Assembly (NCBI GenBank): GCA_946558695.1
Contig: CAMNTQ010000018.1
Span: 1 to 58,493 of the forward strand
Source of the DNA: an uncultured Lachnospiraceae bacterium
Lineage (GTDB): Bacteria > Bacillota > Clostridia > Lachnospirales > Lachnospiraceae
Reading direction: 5' to 3'
Length of the DNA: 58,493 nucleotides
Shown here one piece after another: positions 1 through 8,351 of the stretch. The notes beneath the pieces were generated by a model. That model did no database searches. It had not been told where the DNA came from and saw only the letters and a list, made by a program, of their open reading frames with translations. Made by a program: the position numbers and the translations under genes. Each line of letters begins with the position of its first letter. The stretch's first letter is position 1.

Positions 1-930
1 GCTCGTAATACCAGTATGATACGCAGAGCCGCAGGCCACGATCATAATTCTGTCAATCTCCTGTATCTCTTCATCAGACATTCCAAGCTCTTCAATCACG
101 ATCTGTCCGTCCTTAATTCTCGGTGAAAATGTATCGGTAACCGCCTTCGGCTGCTCATTCATCTCCTTTAGCATAAAATGCTCGTATCCGCCCTTCTCGG
201 CAGCATTCACATCCCACTCAATACGCACCGGCTCCTTTTCAATCGGCTCCTCATCTACGCTGAAGAATTCCATAGAATCCTCCTTTAACCGTACGATCTC
301 TTCATTCTCAATAAAATACACATCCCGCGTGTACTTAAGAACTGCCGGAACGTCCGATGCGATAATGCTTCCCCCTGCCGTGTGCCCTACAATCAGAGGA
401 CTGTCCTTCCTAACCGCATATAGCTCATCCGGATGATCCTTAAAAATAATCCCAAGGGCATAGGATCCTTCCATCCGGTGCATGATCTTTGTCACGGCAC
501 GAAGAGGATTCCCATCATAATAGTAATCCAGAAGATGGGCAATCACCTCCGTATCTGTCTCTGAAATAAAAGTATATCCTTTTCTCTCAAGTCTCTTTTT
601 AAGCTTCAGATAATTTTCAATAATACCGTTATGTACAACCACGATGCTCTGATTCTGATTAAAATGCGGGTGCGCATTCGTGTCTGAGGGCGAGCCGTGC
701 GTCGCCCATCTTGTATGTCCGATCCCCATCGTCCCGGGCAGAGTCGCCCCGTCATGGGTCAGCTCGCTTAACACCTTAAGACGTCCTTTCGCCTTTTCCA
801 TTCCTATCTCTTTTCCATTATAAACTGCAATGCCCGCCGAGTCATAGCCTCTGTACTCCAACTTAGATAATCCGTCCAAAAGAATCGGCGCCGCCTGCTG
901 ATTTCCAATATATCCTACGATTCCGCACAT
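1..930 (-). CDS. glmS: Glutamine--fructose-6-phosphate aminotransferase (isomerizing), N-terminal part
   Basis: Makes glucosamine-6-phosphate from fructose-6-phosphate and glutamine, the first step toward UDP-GlcNAc for peptidoglycan and wall polymers; cytosolic. The frame is open to the window edge, so only the first 310 residues are present. It begins MCGIVGYIG, in which Cys2 becomes the N-terminal nucleophile of the class II glutamine amidotransferase domain. GHTRWATHG and the VVHNGIIENY block follow, and the start of the first SIS isomerase domain (IMIVACGSAYH) lies at the edge. The ATG at 928-930 is preceded by GGAGG (939-943) at good spacing. It has its own promoter (992-1020) and a leader of only about 55 bases, too short for a glmS ribozyme, so feedback control must be elsewhere. 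Identity is certain from the sequence; the C-terminal half was not seen. Confidence 0.97.
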   Translation of the reverse strand, partial: MCGIVGYIGNQQAAPILLDGLSKLEYRGYDSAGIAVYNGKEIGMEKAKGRLKVLSELTHDGATLPGTMGIGHTRWATHGSPSDTNAHPHFNQNQSIVVVHNGIIENYLKLKKRLERKGYTFISETDTEVIAHLLDYYYDGNPLRAVTKIMHRMEGSYALGIIFKDHPDELYAVRKDSPLIVGHTAGGSIIASDVPAVLKYTRDVYFIENEEIVRLKEDSMEFFSVDEEPIEKEPVRIEWDVNAAEKGGYEHFMLKEMNEQPKAVTDTFSPRIKDGQIVIEELGMSDEEIQEIDRIMIVACGSAYHTGITS

Positions 931-991
931 ATCATAAACCTCCGTAGTTTTCTATTTAAAAAGTAACTGTCTGTTTGCACTTTTAGACTAC

Positions 992-1020
992 ATTTTAGCA
1001 AATATCATCTGAAATGTAAA
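992..1020 (-). promoter_or_regulatory. Sigma-A type promoter of glmS
   Basis: On the minus strand TTTACA (1015-1020) and TAAAAT (992-997) are separated by 17 bases. The start point would fall about 55 bases before the glmS ATG. Confidence 0.7.
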
Positions 1021-1028
1021 CAACAAAA

Positions 1029-1072
1029 GAAAAAGGCGGTATGCACATCCGTATCCGCTTTTGCATACCACC
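1029..1072 (-). terminator. Rho-independent terminator after the GH25-LCP operon
   Basis: Arms 1035-1045 and 1062-1072 pair over 11 bases (one G-U on the minus strand) around a 16-base loop. A T-rich tract follows on the minus strand (1024-1034). It sits 58 bases after the LCP stop codon and just upstream of the glmS promoter, so it separates the two units. Confidence 0.75.
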
Positions 1073-1129
1073 TTTCAATTTTTAAATTTTTTTGAAACAC
1101 GTTCCTCTTACTATCCGGCAGAAATTGCT

Positions 1130-2695
1130 TTACTCCGAAGGAGTTTCCGGTTCCGCTGGTTTCTGTTCTGGCTCCGTCGGTTTCGGATCCGGTTTGGGGT
1201 CTGGCTTCGGTTCCGGCTTTGGTTCCGGTTTATTATCGCCTGTATTTCCGCCGGAATTATCTCCACCTGTATTTCCGCCGGAATTATCTCCGCCCGTAGT
1301 TCCGCCGGAACTATCTCCGCCTGTATTTCCGCCTGTATTTCCGTCGGAGTTGTCTGTGCCTGTATTTCCGCCGGAATTATCTCCGCCTGTATTTCCGCCG
1401 GAATTGTTTCCGCCTGTACTTGTACTTGGTTTCTTATTACCGCTGTTATTATCGTTATTGTTGTTATTACTGTTATTATTGTTGTTATTGCCGCTATTAT
1501 CGTTATTGCTGTTATTATTCGTCGTCGTATTCTTCTTCGGCTTCACATATTCGGTCTGCCGCTCCTGCTCCCGATCCTCTTTTGTAGGCGTATACGTCTG
1601 CTTTTTAAGCGTAGAATCATCTGTTGCAGTCCTCTGTCCCACACGGCTTATAATTGCACTGTTCAGATTCGCCACCGTAGTGGACACATTATAATCCTTC
1701 TTATCAAACAAAAATTCATGCAGCTTCGCTACGTTTGTATCCAGCGTGACCGGAATAACAATACTTCCGAGGCCGGAAATCGTATCCGTCGTTTTGTCAA
1801 ATGGAAATCCCGCATTCTCCGTCAGCTTGTAATCCATAAAGCTCTTGGCATAATAGATAATATCTTTGACTGAAAAACTGGTTTTAACTGTCGGGAATAC
1901 CTTATCTATTATTTTGTTGATGGTTGAAAGATCTGCCTTCTGTGCCTGCTCCACGATCTTTTCGATTACAAGCCGCTGACGTTCCGTCCGTGTAAAATCA
2001 CCGCCCGCGGTAGAACGGATACGCGCATACGTAGTCGCCTGCACCCCGTCCAGCTTCTGAGGTCCGGCCTTTTTTACTTCGTGCGCTTTTTTCTTTGCCG
2101 CTTTTGCCGTCTCTTTTACGAATTTATTGAGATATTTGATCTCGACCTCCTGAACGTCAATCTCAACGCCGCCAAGCAGATCGATCGCATTGGCGATGGC
2201 ACTCCAGTCAACCGTCACATATTCCTGAATATCCAAATCCAGATTCTTATTCAACATATTGATTGCCTGCGTCGGGCCTCCGAACGCATACGCTGCATTA
2301 CACTTCTGAAGCTGTCCGTCTTCAATATCCAAAAGTGTGTCCCGGTATACGGAAACCATACGCACTTCTTTTGTCTCTTTATTGAGACTGGCTACAATAA
2401 TACAGTCTGTACGTGTCCCCCTGTCAAGCTGACCGGAACGGGAGTCTGTACCAAACAGGGCCACATTCAGATATCCTGTTCCCAGATCCTGTTCCGCGAC
2501 CTCCTTATTGATATTGATCGCATCATCCGGTATCTCCTGCCTATCTAATTTGCCCAGCTTCGATGCGGCATATACAACTCCGGAAGCAGCAATTGCAAGG
2601 AATGTACCGCCCAGACAAACTCCAATCTTCTTTCCTACACTCAGCCGAGTAAACCAGTTGCCCGATTTTCTTCTGCGCCTTCTTCGCTTCGCCAT
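1130..2695 (-). CDS. LCP (LytR-CpsA-Psr) family wall-polymer ligase with repeat-rich tail
   Basis: LCP proteins transfer undecaprenyl-linked teichoic acid or capsule onto peptidoglycan outside the membrane. The 521-residue product starts with a basic cytoplasmic stretch (MAKRRRRRRK), one membrane segment at about 24-45, then the LCP domain at about 75-270. Visible landmarks are ALFGTDSR, RTDCIIV, the catalytic-pocket arginine in VSVYRDT and TRTERQR. After about residue 385 the tail is low complexity: an Asn run, then GDNSGGNTG-type nonapeptide repeats, then Pro-Glu/Asp-Lys repeats. The tail could span the wall; that is inference. The gene starts 25 bases after the GH25 stop, so the two are probably one operon ending at the 1029-1072 terminator. 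Which polymer it ligates cannot be read from the sequence; the teichoic-type operon nearby is the obvious candidate. Confidence 0.9.
   Translation of the reverse strand: MAKRRRRRRKSGNWFTRLSVGKKIGVCLGGTFLAIAASGVVYAASKLGKLDRQEIPDDAININKEVAEQDLGTGYLNVALFGTDSRSGQLDRGTRTDCIIVASLNKETKEVRMVSVYRDTLLDIEDGQLQKCNAAYAFGGPTQAINMLNKNLDLDIQEYVTVDWSAIANAIDLLGGVEIDVQEVEIKYLNKFVKETAKAAKKKAHEVKKAGPQKLDGVQATTYARIRSTAGGDFTRTERQRLVIEKIVEQAQKADLSTINKIIDKVFPTVKTSFSVKDIIYYAKSFMDYKLTENAGFPFDKTTDTISGLGSIVIPVTLDTNVAKLHEFLFDKKDYNVSTTVANLNSAIISRVGQRTATDDSTLKKQTYTPTKEDREQERQTEYVKPKKNTTTNNNSNNDNSGNNNNNNSNNNNNDNNSGNKKPSTSTGGNNSGGNTGGDNSGGNTGTDNSDGNTGGNTGGDSSGGTTGGDNSGGNTGGDNSGGNTGDNKPEPKPEPKPDPKPDPKPTEPEQKPAEPETPSE
1239..1412 (-). 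repeat. 27-bp tandem repeat (VNTR) in the LCP tail
   Basis: Six 27-base units start at 1239, 1266, 1293, 1332, 1359 and 1386, with a 12-base partial unit at 1320-1331. Each unit encodes nine residues of GDNSGGNTG type. Units at 1239, 1266 and 1359 are almost identical, while 1293 and 1332 are diverged. The adjacent 1437-1530 region encodes an Asn-rich run from near-homopolymeric AAT/AAC codons, also prone to slippage. Confidence 0.9.
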
Positions 2696-2720
2696 ATCGT
2701 AATCGTACCTCTTTTCCCGT

Positions 2721-4601
2721 TTATTTGATTAACTTTATATTACTTTTTTTAACATAACCTGTCTTTGTTTTTCCGTTTATTTTTACGGAAATACGATACC
2801 AGCTTCCGCTGCTTCCGCTCACTGTCACCTTTGAGCCTTTCTTTTTAATAACGCCAAGCTTCTTGGATGACTTCGATGCGTTTTTCCGAAGATTCAGCTT
2901 CTTGATCTTCGTCTTCGCCTTCACCTTCCCTTTCGTCTTAACACTGATCGCTTTTGAATAGCTGCCGTACGCCCTTCCATTAAATACAACCTTATAAGGA
3001 CGTATTCTGTATTTGTATTTTGTAGCTGCATTTTTACTCCCGTCCGTATAGGAATTCAATTTGGCGGAAGCTGTCTTAATATTAGAATATGCTTTTTTTG
3101 AAGAATTATAACGTTCTATATAATATGCGGTAACCCCCGATATCTTTGACCATGTCAGCTTAACCTTATCAAACGCCGTACCTTTTCCGGAAAACTTCAC
3201 GGCGGTTAACTGCGTGATACCGGTATTAAACCCGATACAAGTCTTTGTCCCATGCGGATAGATCTTATAGGAATAACTCGTGCCCGCTTTCAGCGACTTA
3301 TCCGTATATGCGGTTCCTTTTACCCCCGACTTCACAATCGAATAACCGCCGCTGCCGCTTTTCCGGTAGATATCATAACTATCCGCGCCGTCCCATGCAT
3401 CCCATTTCATACTGAGACCGCCTGCCGCCCTCTTCGTAATCCGCAGAGTATTATAATAACGGTAATTCAAATCCGTATATGGATTATCCTTCGTTTTAAT
3501 TCCGTCCACTTTACCTTTTGAAGTATACTGCCAGTATTCATATTCTCCCTCATAGCTGGTAGAATTATTATAGTGGGCCATCCAGATTGGATAACTCTGA
3601 CTGATATCCGCGGCATATGTCTTATCTTCATACATAGACTTACTTGCGTATACCATCGGAGTGTATCCATGCGCCTTCACTCTGTTACAGAATGCATTGC
3701 AGACACTTGTCCCGGCGCTCTTGCTCAATTTTGCCTTATATAATCTTCCTACTCCCGTCGCCACATATTCAAAATCAAGGACAACCGGCAGGTCGATCTT
3801 GTATCCTTTAATATTCTTTACAATAAAATCTGCTTCCTGCTTTGCCTCCTTCGCGGAAACAGCCTGCGAAAATATGTACACGCCAATCGGCACACCTGCA
3901 GCGTTGGCATTCTTCATATTATTATAAGCCTGTGTATCAACTTTAAGCTTTCCGTTTTCATATCCCCGGTAAGCTACGCGTATGATCGCAAACTCAACTC
4001 CGTCAGCCTTCGCCTTCTCCCAGTCGATCGTGCCGTTATGATACGATACATCAATCCCCCATTGCTTAATGCAGTCCTTGTATTTTGATTGATGTGACAA
4101 TGCCTGCGTACGAATCGCACTTCCTGAAAAATCGCCCGTTCCTCTTCCTGTAAGGCGGTACTTTCCCGGATCTTCCGGATCGGCCGTAACCTTTTCTAAA
4201 GACTCCGGCTCATTATCTTTCTCAGATTCTTCCGCCTGTCCCTCTTCCTGCTTTACTATATCAGTTCGCGCTTCAGAAACATCCTCCTTCTGAGACGGTA
4301 TCTCTTTAGTCTCAGTTTTCTGGCTTTCTTTGTCTTCTTCCTTTTGTTCCTCTTCTCTTAAAAGAGGCTTATCTGCAAGTACTTCTTCAGACTTATTGTC
4401 TTCCTTCAGCGTATCAGATTCTGTTTCATTTTTTGAAGCTTCCGCCGGCACTTCATCTGAAGCTTCATCGCCAACTGCATCCTGTATTTCCTGTGAATTC
4501 GCTTCCACGTCCATCTCCTGCGCCAATGCTTCTGCCGGCAGCATCACAGTCATCAGACAGACTATCAAAAGACAGACAGCCTTATTATGTCTTTTTCTCA
4601 T
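2721..4601 (-). CDS. Secreted GH25 muramidase with two Fn3-like modules and SH3 domain
   Basis: A lysozyme-type hydrolase expected to cleave the MurNAc-GlcNAc bond of peptidoglycan outside the cell. The 626-residue product has a signal peptide (1-27, ending ALAQ), a very acidic Glu/Ser/Thr-rich linker (about 28-150) and the GH25 barrel at about 180-385. Catalytic landmarks are DVSYHNG (Asp184) and VVLDFEY (Asp276, Glu278). Two Lys/Tyr-rich Fn3-like modules (about 386-470 and 471-557) and a C-terminal bacterial SH3 domain (about 560-626; LNLRKNAS, GSWYRI) follow. The ATG at 4601 has GAGGAG eight bases upstream and a consensus promoter at 4664-4692. It is first in an operon with the LCP gene. 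The acidic linker next to a basic binding region recurs in the other hydrolases of this window. Confidence 0.95.
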   Translation of the reverse strand: MRKRHNKAVCLLIVCLMTVMLPAEALAQEMDVEANSQEIQDAVGDEASDEVPAEASKNETESDTLKEDNKSEEVLADKPLLREEEQKEEDKESQKTETKEIPSQKEDVSEARTDIVKQEEGQAEESEKDNEPESLEKVTADPEDPGKYRLTGRGTGDFSGSAIRTQALSHQSKYKDCIKQWGIDVSYHNGTIDWEKAKADGVEFAIIRVAYRGYENGKLKVDTQAYNNMKNANAAGVPIGVYIFSQAVSAKEAKQEADFIVKNIKGYKIDLPVVLDFEYVATGVGRLYKAKLSKSAGTSVCNAFCNRVKAHGYTPMVYASKSMYEDKTYAADISQSYPIWMAHYNNSTSYEGEYEYWQYTSKGKVDGIKTKDNPYTDLNYRYYNTLRITKRAAGGLSMKWDAWDGADSYDIYRKSGSGGYSIVKSGVKGTAYTDKSLKAGTSYSYKIYPHGTKTCIGFNTGITQLTAVKFSGKGTAFDKVKLTWSKISGVTAYYIERYNSSKKAYSNIKTASAKLNSYTDGSKNAATKYKYRIRPYKVVFNGRAYGSYSKAISVKTKGKVKAKTKIKKLNLRKNASKSSKKLGVIKKKGSKVTVSGSSGSWYRISVKINGKTKTGYVKKSNIKLIK

Positions 4602-4663
4602 GCAGATATCTCCTCATAATTCATTCTTTACTCATTCTTTTAGTAAACTTTATATTCCAGTTT

Positions 4664-4692
4664 ATTATACTAACAGTCATACCGTTTGTCAA
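4664..4692 (-). promoter_or_regulatory. Consensus sigma-A promoter of the GH25-LCP operon
   Basis: TTGACA (4687-4692) and TATAAT (4664-4669) on the minus strand with a 17-base spacer, a perfect match to the housekeeping consensus. The leader to the ATG at 4601 is about 55 bases. Confidence 0.9.
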
Positions 4693-4762
4693 ACCGAAGA
4701 AACCGTTTTTAATCTTTTCTTAATATATAATCCACCATTTCAAAAAATTCTATACACTCAAC

Positions 4763-4791
4763 TATACAGAAGCCTTTTTTTTTGGTAGAAT
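4763..4791 (+). promoter_or_regulatory. Promoter of the YfhO-rffA-GT2-ATP-grasp cassette
   Basis: TATACA (4763-4768), a 17-base spacer containing nine consecutive T, and TAGAAT (4786-4791). The start point would be about 35 bases before the ATG at 4832. It is divergent from the GH25 promoter 70 bases away. Confidence 0.6.
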
Positions 4792-4831
4792 AGATAAATA
4801 TGAAAAATTGTTTATTAAGGAGATTTTTATA

Positions 4832-7800
4832 ATGCAAACAAAACATCCACATATATCAAAAATGTCGCTTACAGGATTCGAGTTCATTCTGTTTTTCCTT
4901 ATTTTATGCGGCGCGGCAATTCAGGTAACACTTGGCCAGCATCATGTGTTCTTTCTGTTCCTCCGTCTGATCTACGCTCCCGGCATGGTATTTTTGGCAG
5001 GGTTGTATGCGTCACAGGGTGATGATAATATTCTTCTTCTCTTAAAGCATGCTGCCGTCTATACTGTTTTGTTCCTGTTTTTCGGGCTTTGCAATCAAGT
5101 TCTTCTGAACCGCGAAAATCCCTTTGAAAGTATTATCCGCATGGTTACCATGCAAAAAATCCCGATGACTTCTGAGATGTTTTTTACCGCTTCTGTCCTT
5201 TTTTTGTGTTCTGCACTGACAGCAAGATATATAGAACGGCTTTATAAAAGGAAATATCTATGGATCATATCAGGGATTCTGGCATCTTTTATTTCTTTTT
5301 TTCCGTCAGATATATTTGGATATCCGATCATCGGTGTATTCATAGACTGCAATGTTTATGACTGTATTGCTCTGCTTCCGTATCTCGGATATTTTATTGC
5401 GGGAATCTTTCTAGGGAAAGCTTCTGGAGCATTTTCTAGAAATCTTTTTATCGGCAGTTTTGTTATAACATTTGCGGCCGTGGCGCTCGTCTTTACACCT
5501 TTAAAACCGGCGGCTCTGACTATAGCAGCCGTACTTCCTGTGTCTGTCATCTATCTGTTTTCCATATACTGCCCACCATACAGGAAGATGACTGAAAAAA
5601 TCCTTATGCTCTATAACAGAATCGTCTTGATACTAAAAGACTGGTATCGGGACTTTATGACAAGCAACCGCAGGGCACTCCCCCTGTATTTTGCTGTATA
5701 CACCATGATGTTTACAGTTATGGCAGTGTGCGTATTCTTTTCCTTTATTGAATATGGCAACAGCATTGCATGGATGCATGATGCGATTTCACAATACATT
5801 CCGAGAATCCATTATTTTACAAACTATGTACACGAATGCATTGCGCAGCTTTTGAAAGGTGATTTTAATTTCCCATCCTACAGCTTCCGCGTAGGGCTTG
5901 GCAACACAGTTCCTTTAAGCTATGAACCGGTTTACTGGCTGTTCGCCCTGTTTGATTCTTCTCATGTGGAGGCCGCTTACAATATCATCACACTGTTTCG
6001 CTTTTTTTTAGCCGGACTTTCCGCATCAGTTTTCTTTCTGTACCACAAGAGAGGATATTTTGAAAGTCTTCTAGGAAGCATGATGTATACTTTCTGCGGT
6101 TTTGCAATCTATGCGGGCGTGCTTCACGCGCATTTTATTGCGCCTATGATCTTTCTGCCTCTCCTCATGCTTGCAACAGAGGAAGTCTTCCGCAAAAAAC
6201 GCTGGTACCTGTGTACGGTTTTTGTCGCTGTCGCGCTGCCTGCCAATTACTACTTTATCTATATGAGTACGATCGCAATGGGAATCTATTACATCGGACG
6301 GTTTCTGTTTACAAAAAACCGCGAAAGGAAAAACTGGAAATATTTCTTTACAACCACTGTAACGTTTGCGGGTGCTTACCTTTTAGGTGTCGTGATAGGA
6401 AATATCTCTCTGTTCACTTCCTTTGCCTCTTTTGTAGGTTCTGGACGCGCAGGGAATTCAGAGATAGCAACCGCCTCTTTATTCAACTATGGAAACGGCT
6501 GGCTTACGCGTCTGTATGCCTATTTTATTTCCGCACCCTCCTCTCCGGGAGCATGGTTGAAGCTTGGATTTATTCCTCTCTCCTATATCGCCGTTGTAAT
6601 TCTTCTTATGAAGAAAGGCAATCAGCTTTTGAAATTTTTATTCCTGATCTGTGTTGCTTTCTGCGCCTTTCCGATCGCAGCATTTATATTCGGCGGATTC
6701 AGCACTATTACAAACAGATGGTGCTATATCTTTGCATTATTGGTTTCCTTTATTACGGTAAGATTCATCCCGGAATTCCGGAATCTGACCCGCAAAGAAT
6801 TAAAGATTCTGTTTCTATCACTGTTACCTTATATGCTGATCGTATTCATGAACCGCAATTACCGCACAGAGCATACTTTAGTCTCCCTTGCTATTCTTCT
6901 CTGTAACTATATCGTTATTTTATGTATGAATGAAAAACTGAATATCATGAATAAATATATCGCTCAGGCTGCTCTTCTCCTTTTGTGCTGCGGCGCGTTG
7001 ACATTAACCGCCTTTTATCAGTACCGCGACGGAAAAAACACCACCCCGGATTCTTTCGCGAAACGGAGGCAAGTGATCGACGAGATTTCAGATACGCCGA
7101 TGAGAGTACTGGACAACTATCCTGACGCCAGCTTTTACCGTGTATCTACTGCTGAAATCCCACGGAAAAACCTATGCTCCTCCCTTGTTATGGATTATAA
7201 CAGTATCGCTACATTTTCCAGCACGATCAGCGGTCCTGTGATGGACTACAATGTCAGTATGGCAAACACCGCATGGAACCTTGTACAACTTGGCGGTTTT
7301 GACAACCGCACCTTTATGAACACCCTTGCCTGCGTAAAATATTATGCGCTGGCAGAAGATGAAACACCCCGTCTTCCATATGGCTATGAAAAAACTCCGG
7401 CCAAAGAAGGAACAAAAGGATCCTACAGCATTTACAAAAATAACTATGTTCTCCCCTTCGGCTGCACTTATGATAATGTCATAAGCACAGATGAGCTAAA
7501 TAATTACAGTCCGCTGGAACGTCAGGAAGTGATGCTTCAGGCCGCCGTACTGGAAGATAAACCAGACAGCACCCATTTTCAGGACAACTCGCCTGCAGCC
7601 ACCGCTGTAGAAGCAACAATAACAGATTATGAAACCAAAGACATAAAAACAGATGGAAAGCTTGCCGAGATAACCAAACCAGGAGCCTCTCTGACACTTA
7701 AGTTCGACGGACTTGAGAACTCAGAAACTTATCTGGTATTGGACGGATATTTAAATCCCGGGAAAAATAACAGCCAGTGTACTGTAAATATGAATCTGGC

Positions 7801-8329
7801 CTGCGATCTCTACCGCCGTAATTTCACATTCCGCTCCATTAACCACACTTACAGTACCGGGCAAAAAAGCCACCTGTTCAATCTTGGCTACCGCAAAGAA
7901 TCGGCTGATACTATTACCGTCACTTTCAATGAGGCCGGAATCTTTACTGTTGACTCCCTGAAGATCTACAGCCAGCCTATGGATAAGTATGCTTCCTATA
8001 TTGGCAACCTGACGGAAAACAAACTGGAAAATGTAAAGATGATGTCCAACACCATAACCGGAAACATATCGGTAAACAAAGACAAGCTCCTTGTCTTAAG
8101 CCTCCCCTATCAAAAAGGATGGACTGCCTATGTTGACGGAAAAGAGACAGTAATTCAGAAGGCGAATCTCATGTATTCCGGAATTTTTCTCGAACCGGGA
8201 GACCATGAGATTAAGCTCATATTCAAACGCCCCGGCGTCAAAGCCTCTCTAACTCTATCTGCTGTCGGAGTCGTTATTTTTATCATAGCCTTGATTATCC
8301 GGCGCAGACGTATTAAAATAAAGAAATAA
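4832..8329 (+). CDS. YfhO-family membrane protein with extra N-terminal membrane domain
   Basis: YfhO proteins are large polytopic proteins with a GT-C-like fold. The Bacillus subtilis member is needed to glycosylate lipoteichoic acid, so a role transferring sugar from a lipid carrier to an envelope polymer is likely. The YfhO part starts near residue 280 (first loop with MHDAISQYIP, where GT-C enzymes place a catalytic Asp). It continues through many membrane segments and ends with the typical extracytoplasmic beta-rich domain (LPYQKGWTAYVDG, DHEIKLIF) and a last helix before basic residues. Residues 1-250 are an additional multi-helix domain; PYLGYFIAGIFLGK and the helix spacing recall acyltransferase-3 membrane enzymes. 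At 1165 residues it is about 300 longer than the usual 860. I use the ATG at 4832, nine bases after AAGGAG (4817-4822); an upstream TTG in frame would overlap that site. First gene of a four-gene operon. Confidence 0.85.
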   Translation: MQTKHPHISKMSLTGFEFILFFLILCGAAIQVTLGQHHVFFLFLRLIYAPGMVFLAGLYASQGDDNILLLLKHAAVYTVLFLFFGLCNQVLLNRENPFESIIRMVTMQKIPMTSEMFFTASVLFLCSALTARYIERLYKRKYLWIISGILASFISFFPSDIFGYPIIGVFIDCNVYDCIALLPYLGYFIAGIFLGKASGAFSRNLFIGSFVITFAAVALVFTPLKPAALTIAAVLPVSVIYLFSIYCPPYRKMTEKILMLYNRIVLILKDWYRDFMTSNRRALPLYFAVYTMMFTVMAVCVFFSFIEYGNSIAWMHDAISQYIPRIHYFTNYVHECIAQLLKGDFNFPSYSFRVGLGNTVPLSYEPVYWLFALFDSSHVEAAYNIITLFRFFLAGLSASVFFLYHKRGYFESLLGSMMYTFCGFAIYAGVLHAHFIAPMIFLPLLMLATEEVFRKKRWYLCTVFVAVALPANYYFIYMSTIAMGIYYIGRFLFTKNRERKNWKYFFTTTVTFAGAYLLGVVIGNISLFTSFASFVGSGRAGNSEIATASLFNYGNGWLTRLYAYFISAPSSPGAWLKLGFIPLSYIAVVILLMKKGNQLLKFLFLICVAFCAFPIAAFIFGGFSTITNRWCYIFALLVSFITVRFIPEFRNLTRKELKILFLSLLPYMLIVFMNRNYRTEHTLVSLAILLCNYIVILCMNEKLNIMNKYIAQAALLLLCCGALTLTAFYQYRDGKNTTPDSFAKRRQVIDEISDTPMRVLDNYPDASFYRVSTAEIPRKNLCSSLVMDYNSIATFSSTISGPVMDYNVSMANTAWNLVQLGGFDNRTFMNTLACVKYYALAEDETPRLPYGYEKTPAKEGTKGSYSIYKNNYVLPFGCTYDNVISTDELNNYSPLERQEVMLQAAVLEDKPDSTHFQDNSPAATAVEATITDYETKDIKTDGKLAEITKPGASLTLKFDGLENSETYLVLDGYLNPGKNNSQCTVNMNLACDLYRRNFTFRSINHTYSTGQKSHLFNLGYRKESADTITVTFNEAGIFTVDSLKIYSQPMDKYASYIGNLTENKLENVKMMSNTITGNISVNKDKLLVLSLPYQKGWTAYVDGKETVIQKANLMYSGIFLEPGDHEIKLIFKRPGVKASLTLSAVGVVIFIIALIIRRRRIKIKK

Positions 8330-8351
8330 ACAAATATTAGGAGAAACTAAA

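Noticed and set aside
931..1129. Possible glmS ribozyme in the glmS leader
   Set aside because: The promoter lies only about 60 bases from the ATG, so the leader is too short for the ribozyme, and the rest of the gap is the LCP terminator.
1239..1412. Repeat array considered as CRISPR
   Set aside because: Units are contiguous with no spacers, in frame with the LCP gene, and no cas gene is present.
1061..1873. Open frames on the plus strand opposite the LCP tail, with long Leu/Val/Ile and Pro/Ser runs
   Set aside because: They are antisense images of the Asn/Gly repeat codons; there is no RBS and the composition is explained by the VNTR.
4808..4831. Upstream TTG start for the YfhO-type gene
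   Set aside because: It would overlap the AAGGAG ribosome binding site that serves the ATG at 4832.
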